A stretch of 64,000 bases of DNA from positions 11,608 to 75,607 of the forward strand of contig NFUO01000389.1 of assembly GCA_002197545.1 (NCBI GenBank), read 5' to 3'. The position numbers and the translations under genes are program-made. The notes beneath the pieces were generated by a model. The model did not search any database, was not told where the DNA came from, and saw nothing but the letters and a program-made list of their open reading frames with translations. Position 1 is the stretch's first letter. The number at the start of each line of letters is the position of its first letter. Source of the DNA: Acidobacteria subdivision 2 bacterium RH1 MAG20. Its GTDB lineage: Bacteria; Acidobacteriota; Terriglobia; Terriglobales; Acidobacteriaceae. Of the stretch, positions 46,668-55,236 are shown piece by piece.

Positions 46668-47057
46668 TTGAAGACCAAGAAGTCAAAGCTGAAAGACCTT
46701 TCCCTATGTGTCGCGGTGAGCACTTTAATCATCGGAGTTGTGTCCGCGATGTTCTACGCTGGCATGAGCTGGGACTTCTTCGTCAAATGGATATGTTTTG
46801 CCATCATGACAGCATTGTTGTTTGGAGTATTCATTGAGAGTTCACGCGCATTACTAAGCAAAAGTCCATTTTGGCTTCTATCCACTCTTTTTCTAATAGT
46901 CCACTGCACGGCATGGGCAATCATTCTTATCCATACAAAAACCTGGAAATTCATTTGGTTTTATCCGATGATCCTCGAGATACTGATACTTCAGTACGGC
47001 AGAAGCCAACTGGAACGCAAATTACACAAGAGGGATCACGCCATAAGCCATCACTAG
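46668..47057 (+). CDS. small hydrophobic membrane protein
   Basis: About 129 aa, TTG start at 46668 with GGAGGG 6 nt upstream; GTG 46650, overlapping the aroB stop, is an alternative. Basic N-terminus (KTKKSKLKDL) then four hydrophobic helices (SLCVAVSTLIIGVVSAMFYAG, WICFAIMTALLFGVFI, FWLLSTLFLIVHCTAWAIIL, FIWFYPMILEILILQY). Base composition is clearly lower in GC than aroB and ubiE on each side, a sign of recent gain. Family not recognised. Confidence 0.68.
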   Translation: MKTKKSKLKDLSLCVAVSTLIIGVVSAMFYAGMSWDFFVKWICFAIMTALLFGVFIESSRALLSKSPFWLLSTLFLIVHCTAWAIILIHTKTWKFIWFYPMILEILILQYGRSQLERKLHKRDHAISHH

Positions 47058-47082
47058 ATAGTGATTAGGCCTACTCCAAGCC

Positions 47083-48000
47083 ATGCCACACAAAGCCCAA
47101 CCCGAACACGAGCAAACCACCGGAGCCCGTCCCACCGGCACCCACACCGATCAGGACGCCGCCGCGAACGTCCAGCAGATGTTCGACACCATCGCGCCGA
47201 AGTACGATCTGCTCAACCACCTCCTCTCCGTTGGCATCGACCGCTGGTGGTGGTCACGCGCCGCACGCACCTTCCGCCCCATCCTCCAGCGCCCCGAGTC
47301 CGTAGCCGTCGACCTCTGCTGCGGCACCGGCGACATGACCCTGGCCCTCCTCAAACACCGCCCCAAATCAACACAAAACCGGGTGCCCCAGGTCTCGATT
47401 CTGAGACCTGGGATCGAAGCTCCACAAAACTCAAATGAAGCCACTTCCCCCGCCTCACAAAGCTCGGGTGCCCCATCCTTCGCAGCTTCATCGCGAAGGG
47501 TGGGAGACGAAACCGTCCAACCCGCCCCCATCCTCGCCGTAGACTTCTCCCACCAGATGCTCTCCCGCGGAGCCGAAAAGTTCGCTCCGCACAACATCAT
47601 CCCCATCGAAGCCGACGCCCTCCATCTCCCCATCGCCGACAACTCCATTGACCTCGTCACCTCGGCCTTTGGCTTCCGCAATCTCTCGAACTACGAGGCA
47701 GGCCTCGCCGAACTCCACCGCATCCTCCGCGCCGGCGGCCAGATCGGCATCCTCGACTTCAACCAACCCACCGGCCTCACCGGCGCCCTCTACAACCTCT
47801 ACTTCAAACAGATCCTGCCTCGCTTCGGCGGCCTCATCTCCGGAGATCCTGCAGCCTATACCTATCTCCCCGACTCTGTGGCCCGCTTCCCCAGCCCATC
47901 CCGCATGATCGAACTTATCCAACAGGCAGGCTTCACCAACGCCACCTGGACCAGCTACACCTTCGGCACAGCAGGCCTCTACCGAGCCACCAAACCCTGA
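47083..48000 (+). CDS. ubiE: demethylmenaquinone/ubiquinone methyltransferase UbiE with inserted repeats
   Basis: 305 aa against about 230-250 in the family. FDTIAPKYDLLNHLLSVGIDRWWW, CCGTGDMTLALL (SAM motif I), FGFRNLSNYEAGLAEL, LRAGGQIGILDFNQPTG and YLPDSVARFPS mark UbiE/MenG, which methylates the quinone ring. Between motif I and ILAVDFSHQML about 55 residues (roughly 96-148) are extra; they come from two palindromic repeats at 47381-47412 and 47466-47504 read in frame. The insert lies after the first helix of the Rossmann fold, so function depends on it forming a loop. Confidence 0.92.
   Translation: MPHKAQPEHEQTTGARPTGTHTDQDAAANVQQMFDTIAPKYDLLNHLLSVGIDRWWWSRAARTFRPILQRPESVAVDLCCGTGDMTLALLKHRPKSTQNRVPQVSILRPGIEAPQNSNEATSPASQSSGAPSFAASSRRVGDETVQPAPILAVDFSHQMLSRGAEKFAPHNIIPIEADALHLPIADNSIDLVTSAFGFRNLSNYEAGLAELHRILRAGGQIGILDFNQPTGLTGALYNLYFKQILPRFGGLISGDPAAYTYLPDSVARFPSPSRMIELIQQAGFTNATWTSYTFGTAGLYRATKP
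47381..47412 (+). repeat. GGGTGCCC palindromic repeat inside ubiE, first copy
   Basis: GGGTGCCC head, stem CCCAGGTCTC (47387-47396), loop GATTCT, and GAGACCTGGG (47403-47412), a perfect 10-bp stem. Same loop and head as the copy at 18374-18404. Confidence 0.75.
47466..47504 (+). repeat. GGGTGCCC palindromic repeat inside ubiE, second copy
   Basis: GGGTGCCCC head, arm CCATCCTTCGC (47473-47483), loop AGCTTCATC, arm GCGAAGGGTGG (47493-47503, one G-T pair). The centre CGCAGCTTCATCGCG (47481-47495) is the same as in the intergenic repeats at 28217-28231 and 48088-48102 apart from two bases. Confidence 0.72.
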
Positions 48001-48067
48001 TCTAACCCCAACACGAACACCCGAACTATAGAAACCACCTAAACACGATAGAAGCCACCTAAACAAG

Positions 48068-48128
48068 TGTCATCTCGACCGAAGTCCCGCAGCCTCATCG
48101 CGGGATGTAGTGGAGAGACCCCCGCATT
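48068..48128 (+). repeat. dispersed hairpin repeat, TCAT...GACCGAAG type
   Basis: TGTCATCTCGACCGAAG, stem TCCCGC (48085-48090), loop AGCCTCATC, GCGGGA (48100-48105), then GTAGTGGAGAGACCCCCGC. Counterpart of 28195-28259, placed similarly upstream of the composite module. Confidence 0.68.
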
Positions 48129-48190
48129 TGTCGTTGCATTTGCATTTGTCCTTGCATTTGCAGTTGCAGTTGTCGTTGTCGTTGCTCTTG
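48121..48190 (+). repeat. low-complexity TTGCAT/TTGTCG hexamer tract
   Basis: About 70 bp made of TTGCATTTG, TTGCAG and TTGTCG words repeated many times, between the hairpin repeat and the composite module. A slippage-type microsatellite; no coding function seen. Confidence 0.65.
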
Positions 48191-48346
48191 CTTGTGCAGC
48201 TAGGTACAGCGAGGCTTCAGCTTCGCGTCTAAAAGAACGCCGCGAAGCGGCCTCCGCTCTGCCCCGAGCAATGTCGAGGGGCCGGAGTGAAGCGACTGAT
48301 CCATTGCCGTTGTCTTTGCCTGTTCTCACCGCAAACCCTCAAAACC

Positions 48347-48631
48347 CCAGTAAAAACGCCTGTCAAGCCCCATCCCCCTCAAAATCGTCACCCCAAAACC
48401 CCATAAACCGAATAAAAGAAACAACTTCCATCCCCAAAAATAAACTTCGCAAAACTGCATATGAGTTCCACTCCATTCGCTAAACTAGAAAAAGAAGAAA
48501 CAAACCAAAGGCCCGGCGACCAGCCGGGCCTAACTCTTTTAGAAAGACGATTTTAGCCGTAACCCATTTAGAATGACTATTTTGCTGACCACTATCTACC
48601 GTAAGTTATTGAATCAAATAAGCTTACGCGC
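48347..48631 (+). repeat. composite non-coding module, copy 2
   Basis: Same three blocks as copy 1 (28427-28661): block A 48347-48372, block B 48464-48484, block C from 48531 (TAACTCTTTTAGAAAGA). Block C continues as two clear tandem units (48534-48563, 48564-48593) and a weaker third around 48608-48625. A perfect hairpin (48509-48531) precedes block C here but not in copy 1. It ends about 80 bp before the cation efflux gene, with a C/G-rich stretch (CCCCCAGGGGGGTACCCCCC) between. Confidence 0.65.
48509..48531 (+). terminator. GC-rich hairpin followed by AACTCTTTT
   Basis: AGGCCCGGC (48509-48517), loop GACCA, GCCGGGCCT (48523-48531), then AACTCTTTT. A perfect 9-bp stem with a weak T tract; could end transcription coming from ubiE. 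Confidence 0.55.
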
Positions 48632-48708
48632 AGGTAACCCCCAGGGGGGTACCCCCCTCACAGAGGGGCACCCTCCAAAACAACAAGGCACCATGTAGCA
48701 TCTTTTCC

Positions 48709-50166
48709 ATGTCTCCTGTTACGACGCCCGAAGAAGCCGCGCATACGCACGCCGCCAAGCGTTCCGCCGCGCTCCTGTCCGTCTTCGCCGCGCTCATCAT
48801 CACGCTGCTTAAGCTGCTGACCGGCATCTTCACCGGCTCGCTGGGCATGCTCTCCGAAGCAGCCCACTCCGGTATCGACCTCGGCGCTGCAACCATCACT
48901 TTTTTCTCCGTGCAGGTCTCCGATCGCCCCGCCGACGAAGAACACAACTACGGCCACGGAAAGATTGAAAGCCTCTCCGCCTTCGTCGAAACCTTCCTCA
49001 TGCTCGCCTCCTGCATCTGGATTCTCACCGAGGCCGTCCGCCGCATCCTCTTCCACCACCATCTATCGCTCACCTTCTCCCTCTGGCCCTTCGCCGTCCT
49101 CCTGCTCTCGATCACCGTTGACTACTCCCGCTCCCGCACGCTCCATCGTGTAGCCGTCCAGCACAACAGCGAAGCCCTCGAAGCCGATGCCATCCACTTC
49201 CGCACTGACATCTGGTCCTCCTTCGCCGTCCTCGTCGGCCTCGCCGCAACCTACGCAGGAGGACGCTGGCACCTTCCCCTCCTCGAACTCGCCGACCCCA
49301 TCGCAGCCATCATCGTCTCCGGCATCATCCTCCGTGTCAGCTGGAAGCTCGCCCACCGCACCATCGACGCCCTGCTCGACGCCACGCCCGCCGAGACCCG
49401 AGCCCAGACCCGCCGCGACCTCATCCGCGATCTCGCCGCCATCGACGGCGTCCTCTCCGTCGACCGCGTCCGCACCCGCCGCTCCGGCTCCAGCTACTTC
49501 GCCGATGTCACGCTTGGGATGCCGCGTAAACTCACCTTCCAGCGCTCCGAGCAGATCACCGCAGCTGCCACCGCAGCCGTCCAGCGCCATCTACCCGATG
49601 CCGACGTCGTTGTTCACTCCGTCCCTACCGCGTCGGTCGCCGAGAGCGTCCACGACCGCATCCGCGCCGTCGCCGCCCGCTCCAATCTCACCATCCACGA
49701 TGTCAGCGTGCAGGAGTATAACCACCAACTCCACGTCGAACAGCACCTGGAGGTCGACGAGACCATGCCGCTGCGTGAAGCTCACGCACTGGCCACGCGG
49801 CTCGAATCCGACATGCGCCGTGAGATCCCCGCCATCGTCACCATCCTCACCCATATCGAGAGCGAACCTGCCACCATCGAACGGCCAGCCTCGCTCGAAC
49901 GCGATCGCCAGCTCGAAGTCCGCCTGCGCCGCGCTGCAGCCGCCTTCCCCGAGATACTGGACATCCACGAGGTCTTCGTCACCCGCGCCCACACCAATGA
50001 CGCCGACCGTCTCCAGGTCAGTTGCCACTGCACCCTGCCCGACGATCTGCCCATGTCCGAGGTCCACGCCGTCATCACCGCCCTCGAAGGCGCCTTCAAA
50101 CTGGATGCCCCCGAAGTCAGTCGTCTGCTGATTCATCCGGAACCCGCAACCGATAACCGAGGTTGA
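48709..50166 (+). CDS. cation diffusion facilitator, cation efflux protein
   Basis: 485 aa, longer than the usual 300-400. Membrane part with SEAAHSGIDLGAATITFFSV, HNYGHGKIESLSAFVE and ALEADAIHFRTDIWSSFAVL, carrying the HxxxD metal site of CDF transporters (H-D in helices II and V). A cytoplasmic dimerisation domain follows (VLSVDRVRTRRSGSSYFADV), then a second similar ferredoxin-like segment (YNHQLHVEQHLEVDETMPL, EILDIHEVFVTRA), so the C-terminal part is duplicated. Exports Zn, Fe, Co or Mn; specificity unknown. Confidence 0.9.
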   Translation: MSPVTTPEEAAHTHAAKRSAALLSVFAALIITLLKLLTGIFTGSLGMLSEAAHSGIDLGAATITFFSVQVSDRPADEEHNYGHGKIESLSAFVETFLMLASCIWILTEAVRRILFHHHLSLTFSLWPFAVLLLSITVDYSRSRTLHRVAVQHNSEALEADAIHFRTDIWSSFAVLVGLAATYAGGRWHLPLLELADPIAAIIVSGIILRVSWKLAHRTIDALLDATPAETRAQTRRDLIRDLAAIDGVLSVDRVRTRRSGSSYFADVTLGMPRKLTFQRSEQITAAATAAVQRHLPDADVVVHSVPTASVAESVHDRIRAVAARSNLTIHDVSVQEYNHQLHVEQHLEVDETMPLREAHALATRLESDMRREIPAIVTILTHIESEPATIERPASLERDRQLEVRLRRAAAAFPEILDIHEVFVTRAHTNDADRLQVSCHCTLPDDLPMSEVHAVITALEGAFKLDAPEVSRLLIHPEPATDNRG

Positions 50167-50199
50167 CCAACGCTCGAAGCCTGTATCCTGAACCTGAGC

Positions 50200-50985
50200 A
50201 TGAAGCGTTTTTTTAACATCCTCCTCAGTGGCCTGGCGATGATTGCGGTCGCGCTTATCTCCGCATTCTTATCCATGCGCCTCGCCATTCATGGCCGCGA
50301 AGTCGAGGTTCCCAACCTCGCTGGCCTCACAGTATCCGAAGCCAGTCAAGCGGCAGGGGCAAAGGGACTGAATCTGAATGTGGAAAATCGCTTCTACGCG
50401 GCCAATGTTGCTCCGGGCCACGTCCTTGCCCAATCGCCCGCCGCCGGAGTGACCGTCAGGCGCGAATGGACGGTCCGCGTTACCGAGAGTCTGGGCGCGC
50501 AGAAGGTATCCGTACCGGATCTTATCGGCCAGACACAGCGGCCCGCTTCCATCCTGCTGCGACGACTTTCGCTTGACCTGGGTACAGTCGCGCAACTGCC
50601 TACAACCAACGAAACCGGCATTGTCCTGGCGCAGACCCCCACTCCTAACGCCTCCGGCATTGACCGGCCGCGCGTAAGCCTGCTGCTCAGCGCGCCTGAA
50701 GACCCTGCTGCAACAGCCTTTGTGATGCCCTCGCTCACCGGCCTCACCCTTGCCAGCGCCGCAGCCCGCGCAGCGGCGGCGGGAGTACATATTGCCAGTA
50801 TAGAGGACATCAACCTGCCCACCACCTCAACACCCGGAACTCCACCAGCACTCGCCGCGCCCACACCCGTCGCGCCGTCCCCTGCGACGGTGGCGGTCCC
50901 TCCGGGTACGGTCGTTGGCCAGACTCCGCCCGCGGGATACCGCGTCGTCAAGGGCGATGCGGTCCACATTACGCTGACTCATTGA
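50200..50985 (+). CDS. membrane-anchored PASTA-domain protein
   Basis: 261 aa. One N-terminal transmembrane helix (ILLSGLAMIAVALISAFLSM) and three PASTA domains (VEVPNLAGLTVSEASQAAGA, VSVPDLIGQTQRPASILLRR, VMPSLTGLTLASAAARAAAA), with a Pro-rich stretch before the last strand. PASTA domains bind peptidoglycan or lipid II, but here no kinase domain is attached. Convergent with rsmB and near def/fmt; a role in cell-wall sensing is inferred. Confidence 0.85.
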   Translation: MKRFFNILLSGLAMIAVALISAFLSMRLAIHGREVEVPNLAGLTVSEASQAAGAKGLNLNVENRFYAANVAPGHVLAQSPAAGVTVRREWTVRVTESLGAQKVSVPDLIGQTQRPASILLRRLSLDLGTVAQLPTTNETGIVLAQTPTPNASGIDRPRVSLLLSAPEDPAATAFVMPSLTGLTLASAAARAAAAGVHIASIEDINLPTTSTPGTPPALAAPTPVAPSPATVAVPPGTVVGQTPPAGYRVVKGDAVHITLTH

Positions 50986-51065
50986 ACGGATTTTGCGCTT
51001 TTGTCGCGGAGCAAACTACGTTTTATTGGACTTTTGTGTGGGAAAAAACTGATTGGAAAACAGCA

Positions 51066-52406
51066 CTATTTTCGGGGTTCGAGGACGGTTGCGAAAAAGC
51101 CGTCGCAGTTTTGAACTCCGGGCAGCGTTCTTAATGCTCCGCCGCGCACGGCTGATACCAGATTTGCACCTTCCCTTAGCGTTCCGGACTCAGACAGTTT
51201 AAGGAGCAGGCCTTCTACCGGAATTTGATAAATGTTCGCGCCTCCGATTACGTCCTGTACGACCCGCTCACACTCCTCCGGCTCCAGCGAACAGGTGGAA
51301 TAGACTAACCGTCCTCTGGGGGCGAGCCGCTTGAGTGCCGCGCTCAGGATTGCGTGCTGGCGGGCTGCCTGACGCGTGAACTCTTCCGGTTTGAGGCGGT
51401 GGCGAATTTCGGGGTTTCCGGCCAGCGTGCCGGTGCCGCTGCAGGGGACATCGCAGAGGATGAGGTCGAACTGCTCGTCTCCTGCTGCCGTGGCGTCTGC
51501 GACCGCACAGCGTATTCGTTCGGCGTAGGCGTAACGGCGGAAGCGGGCTTCAGTCTGGGCCAGCCGCTTTGCGCTTATGTCCGTTGCCGTAATCTCCGCT
51601 GCTGCCAACCGACGCGCCAAGATCAGCGTCTTGCCGCCGGGAGCGGCGCAGCAATCCCAGACGGCCTTTGCCGTGGGCGCGGCGACTGCCGCAAGTTCCG
51701 CCACCAGGCGTGAACCGTCGTCCATTTGCGGCAGATCTCCACCGTTCTCGCTGAACAATACTCCTTCCGCTGGCTCCTTCTGGTCGGCTTCACATATCTT
51801 CAGCGCGGCCTCACGGCCATATGCCGCGACCCATCGCTCCACCATCCATTGCGGATGCCCGAGACGCTCGGAGAATGCGGCGATAGACTCGAAGACACGC
51901 TGGCCCGGTTTCTGTGCCATTGCCAGCTTACGCAGCACTGCGTTGACCATTCCAGTGGCATGGGGCTGGCCCGCGGCGCGGCATAGCTCGACACTCTCAC
52001 CGAGTGCGGCATGGGCAGGGATGCGGTCAAGATGAAGCAGTTGAAATGCGCCCATCCTCAAGGCCAGCGAGACCGGCTCTTCCAGCCTTTGCTCCGGCCG
52101 TTGCAGCAGGCCGCGCAGGCGCGCGTCGAGGGCAATCTGCCAGCGCAGGACACCCATCACCAATGTCGTCGTGAGGTTTCGGTCTTCGGGTGAAAGCGCC
52201 TCCATTCGGGCGGAGTGAAGTAGCTCGTCGCTGTGGCCTTTGCCTTCGCCAACCAGCGTCAGAATCTCGAACGCTGCCAGCCTTGCGGGTGCGATTTTGG
52301 CAGTTGCGGCTTCGGAGGAAGCGGTTGGGCCTGCCGAGGCTGGCCGTTTCATTGCCGGGGGCCGCTTTGTTTGTGGGTTCTTCGACGGGGCTGGTTTGTT
52401 CTTCAT
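51066..52406 (-). CDS. rsmB: 16S rRNA m5C967 methyltransferase
   Basis: 446 aa from ATG 52406, whose ATGA overlaps the fmt stop; the frame further upstream is out-of-phase with fmt and spurious. A NusB-like N-terminal domain (ARLAAFEILTLVGEGKGHSDELL, LVMGVLRWQIALD) precedes the catalytic domain with CCAAPGGKTLILA, CDVPCSGTGTL (PC motif) and YSTCSLEPEE (nucleophile Cys). A basic N-terminal tail of about 35 residues rich in Lys, Pro and Ala is extra. Confidence 0.93.
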   Translation of the reverse strand: MKNKPAPSKNPQTKRPPAMKRPASAGPTASSEAATAKIAPARLAAFEILTLVGEGKGHSDELLHSARMEALSPEDRNLTTTLVMGVLRWQIALDARLRGLLQRPEQRLEEPVSLALRMGAFQLLHLDRIPAHAALGESVELCRAAGQPHATGMVNAVLRKLAMAQKPGQRVFESIAAFSERLGHPQWMVERWVAAYGREAALKICEADQKEPAEGVLFSENGGDLPQMDDGSRLVAELAAVAAPTAKAVWDCCAAPGGKTLILARRLAAAEITATDISAKRLAQTEARFRRYAYAERIRCAVADATAAGDEQFDLILCDVPCSGTGTLAGNPEIRHRLKPEEFTRQAARQHAILSAALKRLAPRGRLVYSTCSLEPEECERVVQDVIGGANIYQIPVEGLLLKLSESGTLREGANLVSAVRGGALRTLPGVQNCDGFFATVLEPRK

Positions 52407-53338
52407 ATTCCCAGTCGTTCGCCGGTCTTTATCTGGTAGCCGTTCATAAATTCGGCTGCGCTCATTCGCCGCTTGCCTTCGGTCTGCACCTCGTCCAGGC
52501 AGACGGCGGTTCCGTTGGCGCAGGCAACCAGCATTGCATTGTCCTGCACGATCAGCGTTCCGGGTTCGCCGCTGGCTGGATGAGTTGACACATGCATTTT
52601 GTGGACGATCAGCTTTTTGCCGCGCAGCGTCGTGTACGCTCCAGGCCATGGCTGGAAGCCGCGCCAGCGGTCGTAGATATTCTGTGCCGTTCTCGTGCGA
52701 TCGATGCGGCCATCTTCTCTCGTCAAAATCGGCGCTAACGTCGCCAGCGAGTGGTCCTGCGGCTGGCAGAAGAGCGACTTGTCGGCAAGGCCGCACAACG
52801 TCTCGACCATCAACTCCGCTCCCACCGCGGCAAGGCACTCATAGACGTCGATTGCCGTCTCTTCCTGTCCGATAGGGACGACCTTTGCCAGCAGCATGTC
52901 GCCGGTGTCGAGTCCCGCATCGAGCCGCATGGTAGTTACGCCGGTCAGGTTTTCGCCATGAGCAACGGCCCATTGAATCGGCGCCGCGCCGCGATACTTC
53001 GGCAGCAGCGAGCCGTGCAGGTTGATGCAGCCGAGCGGGGGCAGATCGAGCATCCATTGCGGGATGATGCGGCCATAAGCCACCACGAGGATTGCTTCGG
53101 GATGGATGTCTTCCAGTTGCGTGCGAAATTCGAAGTTATTCTTGATCTTCTCCGGTTGGACTACCGGGATTCCATGCTCCAGTGCGATGCGCTTTACCGG
53201 AGGAGGCTGCATCTCCATGCCACGGCCCGCGGCGCGATCAGGCTGTGTCACCACAAGAGCTACATCGTGACCGGCTGCGATGACGGCTTCGAGCGTGGGA
53301 ACGGCGAATTGGGGAGTGCCACAAAATACGAGCTTCAA
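52403..53338 (-). CDS. fmt: methionyl-tRNA formyltransferase
   Basis: 311 aa. MKLVFCGTPQFAVPTLEAV, GRIIPQWMLDLPPLGCINLHG, HGSLLPKYRGAAPIQWAV (Asn/His/Asp catalytic region nearby) and TGVTTMRLDAGLDTGDML identify Fmt. It formylates initiator Met-tRNA; def in the same operon later removes the formyl group. Overlaps rsmB by 4 bp; 73 nt after def. Confidence 0.95.
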   Translation of the reverse strand: MKLVFCGTPQFAVPTLEAVIAAGHDVALVVTQPDRAAGRGMEMQPPPVKRIALEHGIPVVQPEKIKNNFEFRTQLEDIHPEAILVVAYGRIIPQWMLDLPPLGCINLHGSLLPKYRGAAPIQWAVAHGENLTGVTTMRLDAGLDTGDMLLAKVVPIGQEETAIDVYECLAAVGAELMVETLCGLADKSLFCQPQDHSLATLAPILTREDGRIDRTRTAQNIYDRWRGFQPWPGAYTTLRGKKLIVHKMHVSTHPASGEPGTLIVQDNAMLVACANGTAVCLDEVQTEGKRRMSAAEFMNGYQIKTGERLGI

Positions 53339-53411
53339 GTTGGCTTCTCTCTTCTGGCTGAAGGCTTAACACCGATCTTTACCGATAAGCACCGATCGAA
53401 ACAGACAACCC

Positions 53412-53951
53412 CTACCACTCGCCGTTCTTTTGCAGCTTCTTGATCTTGCGGATGACGAGGTCGCGCTTCAGACGGCTTAGCCTGTCAATGAATAAGATAC
53501 CGTCAAGATGGTCGATCTCGTGCTGCATGGCGCGGGCCAGCAGTTCTTCGCCTTCAACCTCGATGGGGTCTCCGTTTACGTCCTGAGCCCGCACCTTGAC
53601 CCACGCGGCGCGGCTGACCTTCTCGCGGATCTCCGGAAGGCTCAGGCAGCCTTCTTCCTCGATTTGCTTGCCCTTGCGTTCGATGATCTCCGGGTTAATG
53701 AGGACAACCTTCTCGTCAGGATTCTTTTTGAAGCTGCAATCGATCACGGTGATGCGCTGCGAGATGCTGATCTGCGGCGCGGCCAGCCCGATGCCCTGCG
53801 CCGCGTACATCGACTCGAACATCTCTTCGACCAGCTTTTTGAGCCTGGCGTCGAATACTGTTACATCTTCGCCGCGCTTTGCCAGCACGGGGTCGGGCCA
53901 TTTTACGACTTCATGTATCTTTCCCACTGATTTGTCTACGGATTGGCTCAC
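53412..53951 (-). CDS. def: peptide deformylase
   Basis: 179 aa, GTG start directly after the aroC stop (TAAGTG). The three metal/active-site motifs GIGLAAPQI, EEGCLSLPEI and QHEIDHLDG are present. It removes the N-formyl group from nascent proteins. The order aroC-def-fmt-rsmB on one strand suggests one operon. Confidence 0.95.
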   Translation of the reverse strand: MSQSVDKSVGKIHEVVKWPDPVLAKRGEDVTVFDARLKKLVEEMFESMYAAQGIGLAAPQISISQRITVIDCSFKKNPDEKVVLINPEIIERKGKQIEEEGCLSLPEIREKVSRAAWVKVRAQDVNGDPIEVEGEELLARAMQHEIDHLDGILFIDRLSRLKRDLVIRKIKKLQKNGEW

Positions 53952-55130
53952 TTAATATTCTCGAATCTGCTCACAATAGCCATTGAAATTTCGCTGCATC
54001 TCACGCAGCGAATCGCCGCCAAACTTTTCTATCACAAGGCGAGCGATAGCCAGCGCCACCATCGCCTCCGCCGCCACGCCAGCCGCGGGGACGACGCAGA
54101 CATCGCTGCGCTCGTAGGCGGCTTTGACCGGTTCGCGCGTCTCGAAGCTCACCGAAGCCAGAGGGCGGCGCAGCGTCGAGATGGGCTTCAGGTATCCGCG
54201 CACCACAATGTCTTCGCCGTTAGAGATGCCGCCCTCGATGCCGCCAGCGTTATTCTGCTCACGAGAAAACTTTGTAAAGCCATCGCCTTCATAGCCAATC
54301 GCATCGTGGACCGCAGAGCCCAAGGACTCCGCTGCTGTTACGCCGCGGCCAATTTCAACTGCCTTCACGGCTTGCAGGCTCATCACCGCCTGGGCCAGTA
54401 GACCGTCCATGCGCTCGTCCCAGTTGGCGTGAGTGCCAACGCCGGGGGGCAAGCCGTGGACGATTACCTCAAACACGCCGCCGATGGTGTCGCCTGTGCG
54501 CAGAACGGCGTCTACCTCGGCCTTCATGGCGGCTTCGCTTTCGGCATCGACACAGTTGAGGAGAACCTCATCCTTGGCTTGCAGCGCCACAATCTCATCC
54601 CATGTGGCTGGGCGCGAAAGCTCGGCCTTGCCTACGCGGATGACGTGGCTGGCAACGCCAACGCCCAACTCTTTGAGCAGCAGCTTGGCAAACGCTCCCG
54701 AGGCTACGCGGGCTGCGCTCTCGCGGGCGCTGGCACGCTCCAGTACATAACGAGCGTCTTTGAAGTCGTATTTGAGAGCACCAGCGAGATCTGCGTGTCC
54801 CGGTCTTGGTGAAGCGACGGCCTTGTGCTTTGCCGGGTCGCCTTCTTCCACCGGAAGGATCTCGGTCCAGTTCTTCCAGTCGTTGTTTGCCAACGTCATA
54901 GCGATGGGCGAACCAATAGTCTTGCCGTGGCGAACACCGCTGAGAACGTGCGCCGTATCGCGCTCGATGCGCATGCGGCCGCCGCGGCCATAGCCTTTTT
55001 GCCGGCGCCATAGTTCGCGGTTCACAAACTCAAGATCGACGGGGACGCCCGCAGGCATTCCGCTTACCATGGCTACAAGGCTTTCGCCGTGACTCTCTCC
55101 CGCTGTCGAAAATCGAAGCATTTCCCTCAC
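53952..55130 (-). CDS. aroC: chorismate synthase
   Basis: 392 aa. FSTAGESHGESLVAMVSGMP at the N-terminus, the GYGRGGRMRIERDTAHVLSG FMN-binding part, and DVCVVPAAGVAAEAMVALA. It makes chorismate from EPSP and needs reduced FMN. Leads the operon with def, fmt and rsmB. Confidence 0.95.
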   Translation of the reverse strand: MREMLRFSTAGESHGESLVAMVSGMPAGVPVDLEFVNRELWRRQKGYGRGGRMRIERDTAHVLSGVRHGKTIGSPIAMTLANNDWKNWTEILPVEEGDPAKHKAVASPRPGHADLAGALKYDFKDARYVLERASARESAARVASGAFAKLLLKELGVGVASHVIRVGKAELSRPATWDEIVALQAKDEVLLNCVDAESEAAMKAEVDAVLRTGDTIGGVFEVIVHGLPPGVGTHANWDERMDGLLAQAVMSLQAVKAVEIGRGVTAAESLGSAVHDAIGYEGDGFTKFSREQNNAGGIEGGISNGEDIVVRGYLKPISTLRRPLASVSFETREPVKAAYERSDVCVVPAAGVAAEAMVALAIARLVIEKFGGDSLREMQRNFNGYCEQIREY

Positions 55131-55236
55131 TTAATCGGCGCAAAAGGCGCGCAAACGCTGCAGACCTGATTGTAACAATCCGGCACGCAGCATTGGCGAG
55201 GTCTATTTCTTAATGCTTGTACGCTGGGCTGGAGGC

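Noticed and set aside
48121..48190. TTGCAT tract as a coding repeat
   Set aside because: The surrounding frame (plus strand, 48067-48483) is a string of Val/Ala/Phe with no start site, and it runs through non-coding repeats.
52407..52838. N-terminal extension of the rsmB frame
   Set aside because: It overlaps fmt in another phase, lacks protein-like pattern, and the ATG at 52406 overlaps the fmt stop in the usual coupled way.
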